Shown here piece after piece: positions 9,162 to 20,774 of a stretch of 64,000 bases of DNA. The stretch is from Alphaproteobacteria bacterium (lineage in GTDB: Bacteria; Pseudomonadota; Alphaproteobacteria; SMXP01), in NCBI GenBank assembly GCA_028285305.1, contig JANQPV010000056.1, positions 1-64,000 on the forward strand. The letters are read 5' to 3'. The notes under the pieces are model-generated. The model searched no databases. It worked only from the letters and a program-made list of their open reading frames with translations, and was not told where the DNA came from. Numbering within the stretch: the stretch's first letter is position 1; the number at the start of each line of letters is the position of its first letter. Both the position numbers and the translations under genes were made by a program.

Positions 9162-9566
9162 ATGGAATGGACAAGTAGAATGGAAACATTCCAAGCAGAT
9201 TGGCAGCCTTATCTTATTGAATATCTTCCCGTTGTGATATTTATGGGGCTTGCCGTTGTTCTCGGAGGCCTTCTGTTGGTTGTGCCGGCGCTCATTGCGC
9301 CAAATGCTCCTGATCCTGAGAAATTGTCTGCTTACGAATGTGGATTCAATGCGTTCAATGACGCGCGTCTTAAGTTTGATGTGCGCTTCTATCTCGTGAC
9401 TTTGCTCTTCATTATCTTCGATCTTGAAGTCGCCTTTCTTTTCCCGTGGGCTATCTCGCTCGGTTCAATCGGTGTGTTTGGATTTTGGTCAATGATGGTA
9501 TTCCTCGGCATCCTGACAATCGGCTTCATATACGAATGGAAGAAGGGCGCGTTGGAGTGGGAGTGA
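9162..9566 (+). CDS. nuoA: NADH-quinone oxidoreductase subunit A
   Basis: Small membrane subunit of complex I with three predicted transmembrane helices (about residues 17-43, 75-98 and 103-125). The conserved loop motif [21 protein letters not shown], which contacts the quinone channel, is present. 134 residues from the first ATG; an ATG 18 bases later would fit other family members equally well and neither has a strong ribosome-binding site. First gene of a complete 14-gene operon; its TGA overlaps the nuoB start by one base. Confidence 0.94.
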   Translation: MEWTSRMETFQADWQPYLIEYLPVVIFMGLAVVLGGLLLVVPALIAPNAPDPEKLSAYECGFNAFNDARLKFDVRFYLVTLLFIIFDLEVAFLFPWAISLGSIGVFGFWSMMVFLGILTIGFIYEWKKGALEWE

Positions 9567-10105
9567 TGGACAAGGTCGCTGAACCAGGCAACGCGCCTGC
9601 CACCCTAAATGCGGACCCATACAAGGAGCACTTGGCCCAAAGGCTGGAAGAAAAGGGCTACCTCCTGGCCAGTTCCGAGGATCTCGTCAACTGGGCCCGA
9701 ACCGGTTCATTGATGTGGATGACATTCGGACTTGCCTGCTGTGCGGTTGAAATGATGCATGCCGGATTACCGCGCTACGATTTAGAACGATTCGGCGCGG
9801 CGCCTCGCGCCACGCCCCGGCAGTCTGATGTTATGATTGTTGCCGGTACACTCACGAACAAGATGGCGCCGGCCTTGCGGAAGGTCTACGACCAAATGCC
9901 CGAGCCTCGCTATGTGATCTCGATGGGGTCGTGTGCGAATGGGGGTGGCTACTATCATTATTCCTATTCTGTCGTCCGGGGCTGCGATCGCATCGTGCCT
10001 GTCGACGTCTATGTCCCGGGCTGCCCGCCCACCGCAGAAGCGCTGGTCTACGGAATAATGCTTCTTCAGAAAAAAATTCGCCGGACGGGGACGATTGAGC
10101 GCTAG
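9566..10105 (+). CDS. nuoB: NADH-quinone oxidoreductase subunit B
   Basis: Peripheral-arm subunit that holds cluster N2, the last iron-sulfur centre before ubiquinone. 179 residues. The ligand cysteines are seen as the tandem pair in LACCAVEMM, then GSCANGGG and PGCPPTAE. The ATG overlaps the nuoA stop by one base, a translational coupling arrangement; the same frame is open upstream but lies inside nuoA. Confidence 0.97.
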   Translation: MDKVAEPGNAPATLNADPYKEHLAQRLEEKGYLLASSEDLVNWARTGSLMWMTFGLACCAVEMMHAGLPRYDLERFGAAPRATPRQSDVMIVAGTLTNKMAPALRKVYDQMPEPRYVISMGSCANGGGYYHYSYSVVRGCDRIVPVDVYVPGCPPTAEALVYGIMLLQKKIRRTGTIER

Positions 10106-10746
10106 TGACAGAGACTGCGGAACAAAATGAGGCCCTCATCGAGTTGGGCGAGCACATTACGTCTGCTCTCGAACAGGCCGTAATAAAGTTTGATGTCGCT
10201 TTTGGCGAATTGACTGTGGATGTGCGCACGGATCACATCACGTCGGTTTTGAAATTCCTCCGAGATGAGCCCAATTGTCAATTCACGTCGCTCATCGATA
10301 TTTGCGGCGTCGACTATCCAGGCCGCGCACGGCGGTTCGACGTCGTTTATCACCTCCTCAGCTTGCGTCAAAACCAGCGCATCAGAATCAAGCTCAGCAC
10401 CGACGAGGAAACGCTCGTACCCAGTGTTTCGGATGTTTTTCCCGCGGCCAATTGGTTTGAACGTGAAGCTTTCGATATGTATGGAGTGCTGTTTTCCAAC
10501 CATCCGGATTTGCGACGCCTTTTGACCGATTATGGGTTTGAAGGATATCCTCTGCGCAAGGACTTCCCGCTTACAGGATACGTCGAAGTGCGCTACGACG
10601 AGGAGCAAAAGCGGGTGGTCTACGAACCGGTTTCGCTGGTTCAAGAGTTCAGAGACTTTGATTTCATGAGCCCCTGGGAAGGAGCTGAGTATATTTTGCC
10701 CGGAGACCAGAAGGCGGCGAATGGTAGTTCGGACACAAACGGCTAG
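10105..10746 (+). CDS. nuoC: NADH-quinone oxidoreductase subunit C
   Basis: 30-kDa-type hydrophilic subunit of the complex I connecting module, 213 residues. The family signature region [16 protein letters not shown] and the downstream [23 protein letters not shown] are intact. It begins with GTG overlapping the last base of the nuoB stop. It is a separate gene from nuoD, unlike the fused nuoCD of enterobacteria. Confidence 0.95.
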   Translation: MTETAEQNEALIELGEHITSALEQAVIKFDVAFGELTVDVRTDHITSVLKFLRDEPNCQFTSLIDICGVDYPGRARRFDVVYHLLSLRQNQRIRIKLSTDEETLVPSVSDVFPAANWFEREAFDMYGVLFSNHPDLRRLLTDYGFEGYPLRKDFPLTGYVEVRYDEEQKRVVYEPVSLVQEFRDFDFMSPWEGAEYILPGDQKAANGSSDTNG

Positions 10747-10749
10747 AGA

Positions 10750-11928
10750 ATGACCGAAAAGCCAATCGACAATATGACATTGAATTTTGGTCCGCAGCAC
10801 CCTGCGGCCCACGGTGTCTTGCGTCTTGTATTGGAGCTCGATGGCGAAGTTGTCGAACGGGTTGATCCGCATATTGGTTTGCTTCATCGCGGCACGGAAA
10901 AATTGATCGAGCACAAAACGTACTTGCAGGCGGTGCCGTATTTTGACCGTCTGGATTACGTTGCGCCCATGAATCAAGAGCACGCCTTTGCGCTTGCTGT
11001 TGAAAAGTTGCTCGGCATCGAAGTTCCGCCGCGCGCTCAATACATCCGGGTCCTGTACTCGGAAATGGGCCGGTTGATGAATCACATATTGAACGTGACG
11101 TTCCAGGCCATGGATGTGGGCGCTTGGACGCTTCCCAACTGGGGCATGGACGAGCGGGAAACGTTGCTGCAATTTTACGAGCGGATCTCTGGGTCTAGAA
11201 TGCATGCAGCCTTCGTGCGCCCGGGTGGTGTGCATCAGGATATGCCGGCCGGATTGGCCGAAGACATCCACGCATTTCTGGAAAAGTTCCCCCGCGTTGT
11301 TTCCGATATGGAAGCGTTGGTCACAGACAACCGAATCTTCAAACAGCGCAATGTTGACATCGGTGTGGTGAGCGCTGAGGACGCAATCAAATGGGGCTTC
11401 AGCGGGGTGATGCTGCGCGGCTCAGGATTGGCTTGGGATCTGCGCCGATCGCAGCCTTACGAGTGCTACAACGACTTAGACTTCGAGGTGCCCATTGGAA
11501 AGCACGGCGATTGCTACGACCGCTATCTCGTGCGGATCGAAGAAATGCTGCAGAGCGTGAAGATCATGCAGCAATGCTTGGACAAGATGCCAAGCGGGCC
11601 GGTTGTCACGGAAGTTGGAAAAATAGCGCCTCCAAAACGCGCTGAAATGAAGAGTTCGATGGAAGCTCTGATCCATCACTTTAAACTGTATACAGAAGGG
11701 TACCGCGTCCCTGAGGGCGAGGTCTATGCTGCCGTTGAAGCGCCAAAAGGCGAATTCGGCGTTTATCTGGTGTCTGACGGGTCCAATAAGCCCTATAGGT
11801 GCAAAATCAGGGCGCCTGGATTTCCCCATCTCCAAGCCATGGACTTTCTGTGCAAGGGGCACATGTTGGCCGACGTGTCGGCCGTACTTGGATCGTTGGA
11901 CATTGTTTTTGGTGAGGTTGATCGATGA
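10750..11928 (+). CDS. nuoD: NADH-quinone oxidoreductase subunit D
   Basis: 49-kDa-type subunit forming the quinone-binding pocket with NuoB. 392 residues, normal. Recognised by [35 protein letters not shown] and the C-terminal DIVFGEVDR. Derived from the NiFe-hydrogenase large subunit fold, without the nickel ligands. Three bases after nuoC and overlapping nuoE by four (ATGA). Confidence 0.97.
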   Translation: MTEKPIDNMTLNFGPQHPAAHGVLRLVLELDGEVVERVDPHIGLLHRGTEKLIEHKTYLQAVPYFDRLDYVAPMNQEHAFALAVEKLLGIEVPPRAQYIRVLYSEMGRLMNHILNVTFQAMDVGAWTLPNWGMDERETLLQFYERISGSRMHAAFVRPGGVHQDMPAGLAEDIHAFLEKFPRVVSDMEALVTDNRIFKQRNVDIGVVSAEDAIKWGFSGVMLRGSGLAWDLRRSQPYECYNDLDFEVPIGKHGDCYDRYLVRIEEMLQSVKIMQQCLDKMPSGPVVTEVGKIAPPKRAEMKSSMEALIHHFKLYTEGYRVPEGEVYAAVEAPKGEFGVYLVSDGSNKPYRCKIRAPGFPHLQAMDFLCKGHMLADVSAVLGSLDIVFGEVDR

Positions 11929-12605
11929 GCGTGAGACGACTGGCCAAAGAACAGCCTACGGAATTTAGTTTTTCGCCGGAAAATCTGGCGTGGGCGGAGA
12001 AACAAGTCGCCAAATATCCTGACGGCAAGCAGGCGAGCGCGATCATTCCGCTTTTATGGTGCGCGCAAAAGCAAAATGCCGGTTGGGTCAGTGAACCGGC
12101 CATGCGCTATCTCGCCGAGATGTTGGACATGGCGTATATTCGCGTCTACGAAGTGGCGACGTTCTATACGATGTTCAATCTGGCGCCTCTGGGCAAGTAT
12201 CATGTCCAACTGTGCGGGACGACGCCGTGTTGGCTGCGTGGCGCGGACGAATTGAAAGCAGTGTGCGAAGAAAAGATCGGCCCTAAGGGCACGACCAGCG
12301 CCGACGGCATGTTCACGTGGACCGAAGTCGAGTGTCTGGGCGCATGCTGCAATGCGCCAATGGTTCAGATCAATGACGACTACTTTGAAGATCTGACCAA
12401 AGAGACATTGGGCGCCTTCTTGGACGACCTACGCAGTGGACGCGCCCCGAAGCCTGGGTCAGCTACCGGCCGAACATCAAGCGAACCGTTTGGCGGCCCG
12501 TCAACGCTCACCGATCCGAACCTTTATGACAAGTCAGCTGCGGCACCGGTTGATTTTGCGGGGCGAACGGCTCCTTCCGAAGGAGGCAGCGATGCTTCAG
12601 GATAA
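11925..12605 (+). CDS. nuoE: NADH-quinone oxidoreductase subunit E
   Basis: 24-kDa-type subunit of the NADH dehydrogenase module with one [2Fe-2S] cluster (N1a). The four cysteines lie in [11 protein letters not shown] and CLGACCNAP. 226 residues; the last 50 or so are a low-complexity, serine- and glycine-rich tail beyond the thioredoxin-like domain, as in other alphaproteobacterial NuoE. The 3' end overlaps the nuoF start by 14 bases. Confidence 0.95.
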   Translation: MSVRRLAKEQPTEFSFSPENLAWAEKQVAKYPDGKQASAIIPLLWCAQKQNAGWVSEPAMRYLAEMLDMAYIRVYEVATFYTMFNLAPLGKYHVQLCGTTPCWLRGADELKAVCEEKIGPKGTTSADGMFTWTEVECLGACCNAPMVQINDDYFEDLTKETLGAFLDDLRSGRAPKPGSATGRTSSEPFGGPSTLTDPNLYDKSAAAPVDFAGRTAPSEGGSDASG

Positions 12606-13893
12606 GGATCGTATCTTTACCAATCTTTACGGTTTGCAGGACTGGAGACTTCCAGCTGCCAAGGAACGTGGCGCCTGGAATGGCACGGCGGATATGATGG
12701 CCATGGGCCGCGATTGGATCATTGATCAGGTCAAGGAATCAGGTTTGAGGGGCCGCGGTGGAGCGGGGTTTCCGACAGGTCTCAAATGGACGTTCATGCC
12801 GAAGGAGATTGGCGATCGGCCTCACTATCTGGTTGTGAACGCGGACGAGTCCGAACCCGGCACCTGCAAAGACAGAGAGATGATGCGCCATGATCCTCAT
12901 CTTCTGATCGAAGGGTGCTTGGTGGCAAGTTTCGCCATGGGTGCCCATGCCTGCTACATTTATATTCGCGGTGAGTACATTGCTGAGCGGCTCCGCCTCC
13001 AAGAGGCCATCGACGAAGCCTATGAGGCCGGGCTGGTGGGAAAGAACGCCGTGGGCAGCGGTTGGGATTTTGACATCTATGTCCATCACGGGGCAGGGGC
13101 CTACATTTGCGGCGAAGAAACCGCGCTCCTCGAAAGCCTTGAGGGTAAAAAGGGGCAGCCGCGCCTAAAGCCGCCGTTTCCTGCCAACGCAGGCCTTTAT
13201 GGGGCGCCAACGACAGTCAACAACGTTGAGAGCATCGCTGTCGTGCCGACAATCATCCGCCGCGGCGCATCTTGGTTCGCGGGTCTGGGGCGACCGAACA
13301 ATACCGGCACAAAAGTTTTCTGCATTTCGGGCCATGTCAACAAGCCCTGTAATGTGGAAGAGGAAATGAGCATTCCTCTTCGTACACTGATCGAAACTCA
13401 TGCCGGAGGCGTTCGGGGAGGTTGGGACAATCTCAAAGCTGTTATTCCGGGCGGTTCGTCTGTTCCCCTCATTCCCAAAGACATCTGCGACAATGTTTTG
13501 ATGGATTTTGATGCCCTCAAGGATGTTCAGTCGGGGCTTGGCACCGCTGCCGTTATTGTAATGGACAAGTCAACGGATGTTATTAAAGCGATTGCCCGAA
13601 TTTCCTACTTTTACAAGCATGAATCCTGCGGCCAGTGCACACCGTGTCGCGAAGGCACCGGGTGGATGTGGCGCGTGCTGGAGCGCATGGCAAAAGGCGA
13701 TGCGCAAACGTCCGAAATCGACGATCTCTTGGATGTAGCCGGTCAGGTCGAGGGCCACACGATCTGCGCTCTTGGCGACGCCGCGGCGTGGCCAGTGCAG
13801 GGGCTCATTCGCCATTTTCGGCACGAGATTGAGGAGCGGATCGATGCTTACCGCAGCGACCGGCCTGTTCCCGTCCATCAGGCGGCGGAGTAA
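12592..13893 (+). CDS. nuoF: NADH-quinone oxidoreductase subunit F
   Basis: 51-kDa-type subunit that oxidises NADH through FMN and passes electrons to cluster N3. 433 residues. The FMN/NADH glycine-rich loop [16 protein letters not shown] and the [4Fe-4S] motif [15 protein letters not shown] are present. The frame is open far upstream, but the ATG at 12592 has AAGGAGG six bases before it and yields the expected N terminus, so it overlaps nuoE by 14 bases. Confidence 0.96.
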   Translation: MLQDKDRIFTNLYGLQDWRLPAAKERGAWNGTADMMAMGRDWIIDQVKESGLRGRGGAGFPTGLKWTFMPKEIGDRPHYLVVNADESEPGTCKDREMMRHDPHLLIEGCLVASFAMGAHACYIYIRGEYIAERLRLQEAIDEAYEAGLVGKNAVGSGWDFDIYVHHGAGAYICGEETALLESLEGKKGQPRLKPPFPANAGLYGAPTTVNNVESIAVVPTIIRRGASWFAGLGRPNNTGTKVFCISGHVNKPCNVEEEMSIPLRTLIETHAGGVRGGWDNLKAVIPGGSSVPLIPKDICDNVLMDFDALKDVQSGLGTAAVIVMDKSTDVIKAIARISYFYKHESCGQCTPCREGTGWMWRVLERMAKGDAQTSEIDDLLDVAGQVEGHTICALGDAAAWPVQGLIRHFRHEIEERIDAYRSDRPVPVHQAAE

Positions 13894-13896
13894 ACT

Positions 13897-16014
13897 ATGG
13901 CTACGTTGATTGTAGACGACAAGGAAATCGACGTTCCCGGAGAGTACACACTCCTCCAGGCGTGCGAGGAAGCAGGGGCCGAGATCCCCCGTTTTTGTTA
14001 TCACGAGCGGCTGTCCATAGCCGGCAATTGCCGCATGTGCCTCGTTGAGGTTGTGGGGGCGCCCAAGCCGGTGGCGTCGTGCGCCCAACAGGTGCGCGAT
14101 CTCAGACCGGGCCGCGACGGTGAACCGCCCGCCATCAATACGAAAACGCCGCTTGTCAAAAAAGCGCGCGAAGGCGTGATGGAGTTTCTGCTCATCAATC
14201 ACCCGCTTGATTGTCCGATTTGCGATCAGGGCGGTGAATGCGATTTGCAGGATCAGTCGATGGGCTATGGCATCGACACGTCCCGTTACAAAGAGAACAA
14301 GCGGGCGGTCGAAGAAAAATATATGGGCCCCCTTGTCAAGACGGTCATGACACGGTGCATCCAGTGCACAAGGTGCGTGCGCTTTGCAGCGGAAATCGCC
14401 GGTGTCGAAGAAATCGGCGCCATCGGGCGCGGCGAAGATATGGAGATAACCACATATCTGGAAAAGTCGCTCGAATCGGAACTCTCAGGCAACGTCATTG
14501 ATCTGTGTCCGGTCGGCGCCCTCACATCGAAGCCCTATGCATTTACGGCTCGACCCTGGGAGCTGCGTAAGACGGAAACCATTGATGCCATGGATGCGGT
14601 TGGCTCGAACATTCGGGTCGATTGCCGGGGCCGCGAAGTGATGCGGATTTTGCCGCGTTTGCACGAAGAAATAAACGAAGAATGGATTACGGACAAAACG
14701 CGTTTCATTTGGGACGGCTTGCGGACCCAAAGGCTGGACCGCCCCTATGTGCGCAAGGACGGCAGATTGCAGCCCTGTTCGTGGACGGAAGCCTTCGAGA
14801 TGATCGCCTCGAAGATCAAGTCGGCGAAGCCGGAAAGAGTAGGCGCAATTGCCGGCGATTTAGTGTGCGTAGAATCGATGATGGCGCTGCGCGATCTAAT
14901 GGAGAAGTTAGGATCGCCGAACTTGGATTGCCGGCAAGAGGGCAGCTTGATCAGCAACGAGCAGCGTGCGAATTATCTCTTCAACACGACCATTCAAGGT
15001 CTGGAAGACGCAGACGCGGTCCTGCTCGTTGGAACAAATCCTCGGGTTGAGGCGCCTCTTGTGAACGCGCGCTTGCGGAAGCTCTATCTGCGGGCACAAG
15101 CGAGAATCGGTGCGATTGGTCCGCAAACAGACCTTCGCTACGATGTGGAGTGGCTGGGCGAGGGTCCCCAGACCTTGCAAGAGATCGCCGATGGCACCCA
15201 TGAGTTTGCTGAAGTTCTCCGGTCCGCGAAACGGCCAGTCATCATTCTGGGGATGGGCGCCCTCGAACGCGAGGATGGCCAAGCGATTATGCATCTCGCG
15301 GCCCAAGCCGCCGCAAAGTTTGGTGTGGTGTCCGGCGCAAGCGAAGACGGCGATGCCGGTTGGAACTGCTTGAATGTGCTCCATACCGCGGCAAGCCGGG
15401 TTGGAGGCCTGGATCTTGGATTTCTCCCCGGTGACGGAGGGATGACCACGCACGACATGGTGTCTGCATTTCAGTCGGGTAACTTGGACGTCTTGTACCT
15501 GCTTGGGGCGGATGAACTCCCCCTCTCAAGGTCTGCAAGCACGTTCATTGTCTATCAGGGCAGTCATGGCGACAGGGGCGCGAGCATCGCCGATGTGATT
15601 CTGCCGGGGGCCGCGTATACGGAGAAAAACGCGCTTTGGGTCAATACCGAAGGGCGGGTCCAGTTGGGCCGCAGAGCTGCCTTTCCGCCCGGCGAAGCCA
15701 AGGAAGACTGGGCGATCGTGAGAGCGCTGTCGGAGCATGTGGGCGCGAAATTGGAGTACGACTCCCTTGCGCAGATTCGCAATGCTTTGTTGAAAGCGAA
15801 CGAGATATTTGCCTCAATCGATTACGCGCCCGGCGCGGATACGGCAGGCACGTTTGATCTGGAAAAGGTCGGACAAGCCGGTCCAATTGACGGTTCGCCG
15901 TTTGTGTATCCGATTAGAGACTTTTATCTTACCAATCCTATCGCGCGGGCGTCTAAGACCATGGCCGAATGCAGTGCTCTAAGTGCCGAAGCTCTTGCGC
16001 AGGCGGCGGAATAG
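13897..16014 (+). CDS. nuoG: NADH-quinone oxidoreductase subunit G
   Basis: 75-kDa-type subunit with the chain of iron-sulfur clusters between NuoF and NuoI. 705 residues. The N-terminal [2Fe-2S] domain (FCYHERLSIAGNCRMCLVEV) is followed by the His/Cys-ligated cluster region (HPLDCPICDQGGECDLQDQ), the [4Fe-4S] site (RCIQCTRCVRF) and a molybdopterin-oxidoreductase-like domain. The extra cluster N7 found in some bacteria is not evident. Starts three bases after nuoF. Confidence 0.96.
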   Translation: MATLIVDDKEIDVPGEYTLLQACEEAGAEIPRFCYHERLSIAGNCRMCLVEVVGAPKPVASCAQQVRDLRPGRDGEPPAINTKTPLVKKAREGVMEFLLINHPLDCPICDQGGECDLQDQSMGYGIDTSRYKENKRAVEEKYMGPLVKTVMTRCIQCTRCVRFAAEIAGVEEIGAIGRGEDMEITTYLEKSLESELSGNVIDLCPVGALTSKPYAFTARPWELRKTETIDAMDAVGSNIRVDCRGREVMRILPRLHEEINEEWITDKTRFIWDGLRTQRLDRPYVRKDGRLQPCSWTEAFEMIASKIKSAKPERVGAIAGDLVCVESMMALRDLMEKLGSPNLDCRQEGSLISNEQRANYLFNTTIQGLEDADAVLLVGTNPRVEAPLVNARLRKLYLRAQARIGAIGPQTDLRYDVEWLGEGPQTLQEIADGTHEFAEVLRSAKRPVIILGMGALEREDGQAIMHLAAQAAAKFGVVSGASEDGDAGWNCLNVLHTAASRVGGLDLGFLPGDGGMTTHDMVSAFQSGNLDVLYLLGADELPLSRSASTFIVYQGSHGDRGASIADVILPGAAYTEKNALWVNTEGRVQLGRRAAFPPGEAKEDWAIVRALSEHVGAKLEYDSLAQIRNALLKANEIFASIDYAPGADTAGTFDLEKVGQAGPIDGSPFVYPIRDFYLTNPIARASKTMAECSALSAEALAQAAE

Positions 16015-16029
16015 AGGCGAAAGGCATCC

Positions 16030-17124
16030 ATGCAGATTCCCATTTCCGCTCTGTTTGATTTCTTCCTTGGGTTTTTCGGCTACAAGCTGGCCAGCGGAAC
16101 CGCCTACTTTATCGACACCACGCTGGGCATCTTTGTGATGATGCTCGTCATCCTCGTCTCCGTCGCGTTCTTGGTGCTCTGGGACCGAAAGATTTGGGCG
16201 TCCGTTCAACTTCGAAAAGGTCCCAATGTCGTCGGGCCTTTCGGCACTTTGCAGCTGTTTGCAGACTTCATCAAATTTGCCGTCAAGGAAGTGGTCGTTC
16301 CAGCGTCCGCTGATAAGTTTGTCTTTCTTTTTGCACCGCTGCTCATGTTCGTCTTAGGGATGGCAGCTTGGGCGGTGATTCCGGTGACCGAAAACTGGGT
16401 CTTCGCCGACCTCAACATCGGCATTCTCTACATTTTCGCCATTTCATCTTTGGGCGTGTACGGCATTATCATGGGCGGATGGGCGTCGAACTCCAAGTAC
16501 CCGTTTTTGGGCTCGTTGCGCTCTGCCGCTCAAATGGTCTCTTATGAAGTCTCGATCGGATTTGTCATTATCACAGTCGTGGTCACGGTCGGATCCCTTA
16601 AACTGAGCGATATTGTCCGGGCTCAGGAAGAGGTGTGGTACGCCTTTACCTGGCTGTTTCCCATGTTCATCGTGTTCTTTATTTCGGCATTGGCGGAGAC
16701 CAACCGCCCCCCCTTCGATTTGCCGGAAGCCGAACCGGAACTGGTCGCCGGCTATCAGTCTGAGTACTCCTCAACGCCCTACATGATGTTCATGATGAGT
16801 GAGTATGTCAGCATCGTGTTAATGTGTGCCATGACGACCATCCTGTTTTTGGGCGGCTGGCTGCCGCCATGGCCCTTTGGCACGGAAGCCATGAGTTGGC
16901 TGCCTATTCCCCCGATTGTTTGGTTCGTGCTCAAAGTCCTTTTTGTGTTCTTTATGTTCGCCATGGTCAAGGCGTTCGTACCGCGTTACCGGTATGATCA
17001 GCTCATGCGACTGGGATGGAAGATCTTCCTTCCGTTCTCCTTGGTCTGGGTCGCTCTGAGTGCAGCCATCGTTGTGTACTTCCCCGACGCGCCTGGGGTG
17101 ATTCAGGGGCAGGTAGGTCCATAG
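16030..17124 (+). CDS. nuoH: NADH-quinone oxidoreductase subunit H
   Basis: Membrane subunit at the junction of the two arms; it forms the entry of the quinone chamber and part of the first proton path. 364 residues with eight or nine predicted transmembrane helices. The conserved acidic loop [20 protein letters not shown] is intact. Starts 15 bases after nuoG. Confidence 0.96.
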   Translation: MQIPISALFDFFLGFFGYKLASGTAYFIDTTLGIFVMMLVILVSVAFLVLWDRKIWASVQLRKGPNVVGPFGTLQLFADFIKFAVKEVVVPASADKFVFLFAPLLMFVLGMAAWAVIPVTENWVFADLNIGILYIFAISSLGVYGIIMGGWASNSKYPFLGSLRSAAQMVSYEVSIGFVIITVVVTVGSLKLSDIVRAQEEVWYAFTWLFPMFIVFFISALAETNRPPFDLPEAEPELVAGYQSEYSSTPYMMFMMSEYVSIVLMCAMTTILFLGGWLPPWPFGTEAMSWLPIPPIVWFVLKVLFVFFMFAMVKAFVPRYRYDQLMRLGWKIFLPFSLVWVALSAAIVVYFPDAPGVIQGQVGP

Positions 17125-17140
17125 GACGCAGGAAACCGAG

Positions 17141-17629
17141 ATGTCACGCCTTGTACAAACAGTTAAAGCGGCATTCTTGCTGGATTTCATTGCCGGCTTT
17201 TGGGTCGCCTTTCGTTATCTCTTCAAGCCCAAACCCACGGTCAATTACCCATTTGAAAAGGGTCCGCTCAGCCCTCGGTTTCGCGGAGAACATGCGCTGC
17301 GGCGCTATCCCAATGGGGAAGAGCGATGCATCGCATGCAAACTGTGTGAGGCAATTTGTCCGGCCCAGGCGATTACCATAGAGGCCGAACCGAGAGATGA
17401 CGGCAGCCGCCGCACCACGCGGTACGACATCGACATGACGAAGTGCATTTACTGCGGATTTTGCCAGGAAGCCTGCCCGGTAGACGCGATTGTCGAAGGA
17501 CCGAACTTCGAGTTTGCGACAGAAACCCGCGAAGAGCTGATGTACGACAAAGATCGCCTCTTGGCGAATGGCGATCGCTGGGAGCGGGAGATCGCAAAAA
17601 ACCTGGAATTGGATGCACCTTATCGTTAG
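17141..17629 (+). CDS. nuoI: NADH-quinone oxidoreductase subunit I
   Basis: Ferredoxin-like subunit with two [4Fe-4S] clusters (N6a, N6b). 162 residues. Two classic motifs are visible: [12 protein letters not shown] and [12 protein letters not shown]. It is followed by a 176-base gap before nuoJ, the only sizeable gap in the operon. I see no gene in the gap. Confidence 0.97.
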   Translation: MSRLVQTVKAAFLLDFIAGFWVAFRYLFKPKPTVNYPFEKGPLSPRFRGEHALRRYPNGEERCIACKLCEAICPAQAITIEAEPRDDGSRRTTRYDIDMTKCIYCGFCQEACPVDAIVEGPNFEFATETREELMYDKDRLLANGDRWEREIAKNLELDAPYR

Positions 17630-17805
17630 AAAGCCAACGAATTCGTTCAAGCGCGCCGGGAAGCGATTGTTCCACTGGGGAGTTTGGCGCGCGTCTTAGA
17701 ATCGCATACCACATCGTGACCCTCCCGGGGATGCGGCTGTCAATAATCTTATCGCTGGTGCCCTTCGCCAGCCGAACACAGGGAAACTAGAGGCTTCGGT
17801 CGGTC

Positions 17806-18420
17806 ATGGCACTCCAAGCAATCGCGTTCTACCTGTTTTCCGCCATAGTCATCGGGGCGGCATTCTTGGTGATTTCTTCACGAAATCCGGTGCACTCGGT
17901 GCTGTTTTTGATTCTTGCATTCTTTAACGCAGCCGGACTGTTTGTTCTTCTGGGCGCTGAGTTTCTCGCAATGATCTTGGTGGTGGTTTATGTGGGGGCC
18001 GTCGCCGTCCTTTTCCTCTTTGTGGTCATGATGCTGGATATCGACTTCGTCGAACTGCGCCAGGGATTTTTGCAGTATATGCCCATGGGTGTCGTGATCG
18101 GGTCTATCGTCTTGGTGGAGCTCATATTTGTTTTGGGTGCTGTCACGGTTGCGCCCGAAATCTCCGCTCCCGCGGCATTTCCGGTTCCTCCGGTTTCGGA
18201 GCAAGCCAATACGGCGGCTTTGGGACAAATCCTCTATACCGACTATGTGTACTTCTTCCAGGCGGCAGGAATGATCTTGTTGGTCGCAATGATTGGCGCA
18301 ATTGTCTTAACCTTACGGACACGAGAAGGGGTCAGGCGGCAAAAGATTTCGGAACAGGTTGGCCGCCGCCGAGCCGAGGGCGTGGAGCTGGTCAAAGTCC
18401 GCCCGGGAGATGGGATCTAA
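17806..18420 (+). CDS. nuoJ: NADH-quinone oxidoreductase subunit J
   Basis: Membrane-arm subunit (ND6 type) with five predicted transmembrane helices and the conserved patch [19 protein letters not shown], whose pi-bulge region links quinone chemistry to proton pumping. 204 residues. The C-terminal tail is basic and cytoplasmic. Separated from nuoI by 176 bases; 20 bases before nuoK. Confidence 0.95.
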   Translation: MALQAIAFYLFSAIVIGAAFLVISSRNPVHSVLFLILAFFNAAGLFVLLGAEFLAMILVVVYVGAVAVLFLFVVMMLDIDFVELRQGFLQYMPMGVVIGSIVLVELIFVLGAVTVAPEISAPAAFPVPPVSEQANTAALGQILYTDYVYFFQAAGMILLVAMIGAIVLTLRTREGVRRQKISEQVGRRRAEGVELVKVRPGDGI

Positions 18421-18440
18421 GGACGGAAAGATATCTGGGG

Positions 18441-18749
18441 ATGGAAATTGGACTTGGACACTATTTAACCGTCGCAGCGATCCTTTTCACGCTGGGGATG
18501 TTCGGGATCTTCCTGAATCGGAAGAATGTCATCGTGATACTGATGTCGATCGAACTCATGCTTTTGGCCGTGAATATCAATCTCGTGGCCTTCTCCGCTT
18601 TTCTGGGCGATCTCGTCGGACAAGTGTTTGCGATGTTCGTGCTAACCGTAGCCGCCGCCGAAGCCGCGGTTGGCTTGGCCATTCTCGTCGTTTACTTCCG
18701 CAATCGCGGCAACATCGCCGTTGAAAACATCAACGTCATGAAGGGGTAG
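18441..18749 (+). CDS. nuoK: NADH-quinone oxidoreductase subunit K
   Basis: ND4L-type membrane subunit, 102 residues with three predicted helices. The conserved glutamates are visible in [13 protein letters not shown] and [12 protein letters not shown]. Nine bases separate its stop from nuoL. Confidence 0.96.
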   Translation: MEIGLGHYLTVAAILFTLGMFGIFLNRKNVIVILMSIELMLLAVNINLVAFSAFLGDLVGQVFAMFVLTVAAAEAAVGLAILVVYFRNRGNIAVENINVMKG

Positions 18750-18758
18750 GCCGCGGAC

Positions 18759-20774
18759 ATGATGTATCAATTGATTGTCCTTCTGCCGGCCATTGGCGCC
18801 TTGATGGCAGGATTATTCGGTCCCTGGATCGGCCATCGCAGCTCAGAGATCGTGACCATCAGTCTCATGATCTTATCCGCTATATTGTCCATGGCGGCGT
18901 TCTTTCAAGTGGCAATTCTGGGTCATGTGGAAGAAGAGGCGATCGTTTTCTTCCGGTGGTTTGATATCGGAACTTTTGAAGCCGAATGGGCCATACGCGT
19001 CGATACTTTAACGACGATTATGCTCGTCGTGGTGACGAGCGTATCGACCCTCGTTCACATTTACTCCGTTGGCTATATGAGCCACGACCCACACAGGTCG
19101 CGGTTCTTCGCCTATTTGTCGCTGTTTACGTTCGCTATGTTGATGTTGGTGACGGCGGACAACTTCATGCAGCTCTTCTTTGGCTGGGAGGGCGTGGGGC
19201 TTGCCTCCTATCTCTTGATCGGATTTTGGTACAAAAAGCCTTCGGCCAATGCGGCGGCTATCAAAGCGTTTATCGTGAACCGGGTTGGCGACTTTGGTTT
19301 CGCGCTTGGGATCATGGCGATCTTCTTGGTCTTTCAGAGCGTGTCGTTCGATGAAGTCTTCCGGCAGGTTCCCGAAAAGGCCGATCATACGATCCTGTTT
19401 CTCGGCCAAGAGTTTCATACGCTGACCTTGATCAGCGTCCTCCTGTTCGTTGGCGCCATGGGCAAGTCGGCGCAGTTCCTTTTGCACACGTGGCTTCCTG
19501 ACGCGATGGAAGGGCCGACGCCTGTCTCGGCCCTCATTCACGCAGCGACGATGGTCACCGCCGGTGTGTTCCTTGTCTGCCGCTGTTCTCATATCTTTGA
19601 GTACGCTCCCGATGCGCTCTTGATGGTCACATTTGTTGGCGCCATCACGGCCTTTTTTGCCGCCACCGTTGGTCTGGTCCAGAACGACATCAAGCGGGTC
19701 ATCGCCTATTCGACATGCAGCCAGCTGGGCTACATGTTCGCAGCAGCCGGGATTGGCGCCTACGACGCGGCCATGTTTCATCTGTTCACCCACGCGTTCT
19801 TTAAGGCGCTGCTGTTCTTGTGCGCCGGCTCGGTCATTCATGCGCTCCATGATGAGCAAGACATGAGGAACATGGGGGGGCTGCTCAAATATCTGCCGTA
19901 CACCGGGGCCCTCATGATTATTGGGACGCTGGCCATCACCGGTGTGGGTATTCCGCACACCCACATTGGATTTGCCGGATTTGTCTCCAAGGATGCGATT
20001 ATTGAAACCGCGTATGCCGTTCACACCGACATTGGCATGTTCGCGTTCTGGATGCTCTTGATCGCTGCCGGCATGACGTCGTTCTATTCGTGGCGCCTCA
20101 TCTTCATGACCTTCTTCGGCAAATCGAGGGCTCCCAAAGAGGTGCTGGACAAAGCGCACGAAGCTCCCATGTCCATGATGATCCCGCTGATCCTCTTGGC
20201 CGTGGGCGCCGTCTTTGCGGGCATGATTTTCTACGGGTATTTCTACGGAGACCATCACGCGGCTTTCTGGGGATTGGCGGCTCACGGGGCCGACCCCAGT
20301 GTTCAAGAAAGCGCCAAGCTCAGCTCCATTTTCCTTTTGTCGGAACACCCGGCCGTTGAGAAAGCCCACCATCTTGAAGTGGACTGGGTCTTTTATGCCC
20401 CGTTTGTCATGATGCTGATTGGATTGGCTTGGGCCTATTGGTGGTACATCTTGAGTCCCGAGATTCCTCGAAAACTGGCATCAACAGGCGGCGTGCTCTA
20501 CAGCTTCCTGTACAACAAATGGTATTTCGACGAAATCTACGACTTCCTCTTCGTTAAGCCGGCCCAGTGGCTCGGCCGGTTTCTGTGGAAACGGGGAGAC
20601 GGCTGGTTCATTGATGGGTTCGGGCCCGAAGGTGTGGCCAGCGCGGTTCTACAGACAACGAAACGGGTGGTGCGTCTGCAAACGGGTTACGTCTACCACT
20701 ATGCCTTCGCGATGTTGATCGGGATCGCCTTGCTGATTTCATTCTATTACGCCCGTTCGATGGGAGTCCTCTAA
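18759..20774 (+). CDS. nuoL: NADH-quinone oxidoreductase subunit L
   Basis: Largest antiporter-like proton-pumping subunit at the distal end of the membrane arm. 671 residues with about 16 predicted helices, including the long C-terminal lateral helix region. The antiporter signature [20 protein letters not shown] and the motif [18 protein letters not shown] are present. Its stop overlaps the nuoM start by one base. Confidence 0.97.
   Translation: MMYQLIVLLPAIGALMAGLFGPWIGHRSSEIVTISLMILSAILSMAAFFQVAILGHVEEEAIVFFRWFDIGTFEAEWAIRVDTLTTIMLVVVTSVSTLVHIYSVGYMSHDPHRSRFFAYLSLFTFAMLMLVTADNFMQLFFGWEGVGLASYLLIGFWYKKPSANAAAIKAFIVNRVGDFGFALGIMAIFLVFQSVSFDEVFRQVPEKADHTILFLGQEFHTLTLISVLLFVGAMGKSAQFLLHTWLPDAMEGPTPVSALIHAATMVTAGVFLVCRCSHIFEYAPDALLMVTFVGAITAFFAATVGLVQNDIKRVIAYSTCSQLGYMFAAAGIGAYDAAMFHLFTHAFFKALLFLCAGSVIHALHDEQDMRNMGGLLKYLPYTGALMIIGTLAITGVGIPHTHIGFAGFVSKDAIIETAYAVHTDIGMFAFWMLLIAAGMTSFYSWRLIFMTFFGKSRAPKEVLDKAHEAPMSMMIPLILLAVGAVFAGMIFYGYFYGDHHAAFWGLAAHGADPSVQESAKLSSIFLLSEHPAVEKAHHLEVDWVFYAPFVMMLIGLAWAYWWYILSPEIPRKLASTGGVLYSFLYNKWYFDEIYDFLFVKPAQWLGRFLWKRGDGWFIDGFGPEGVASAVLQTTKRVVRLQTGYVYHYAFAMLIGIALLISFYYARSMGVL

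Noticed and set aside
10102-11271. 389-codon open frame on the minus strand
   Set aside because: Antisense to nuoC and nuoD, both intact and conserved. No ribosome-binding site or recognisable domain.
19008-20372. 454-codon open frame on the minus strand
   Set aside because: Wholly antisense to nuoL, which is full length with all family motifs. The translation is low-complexity, His/Arg/Glu-rich and matches no family, as expected of a GC-rich shadow frame.
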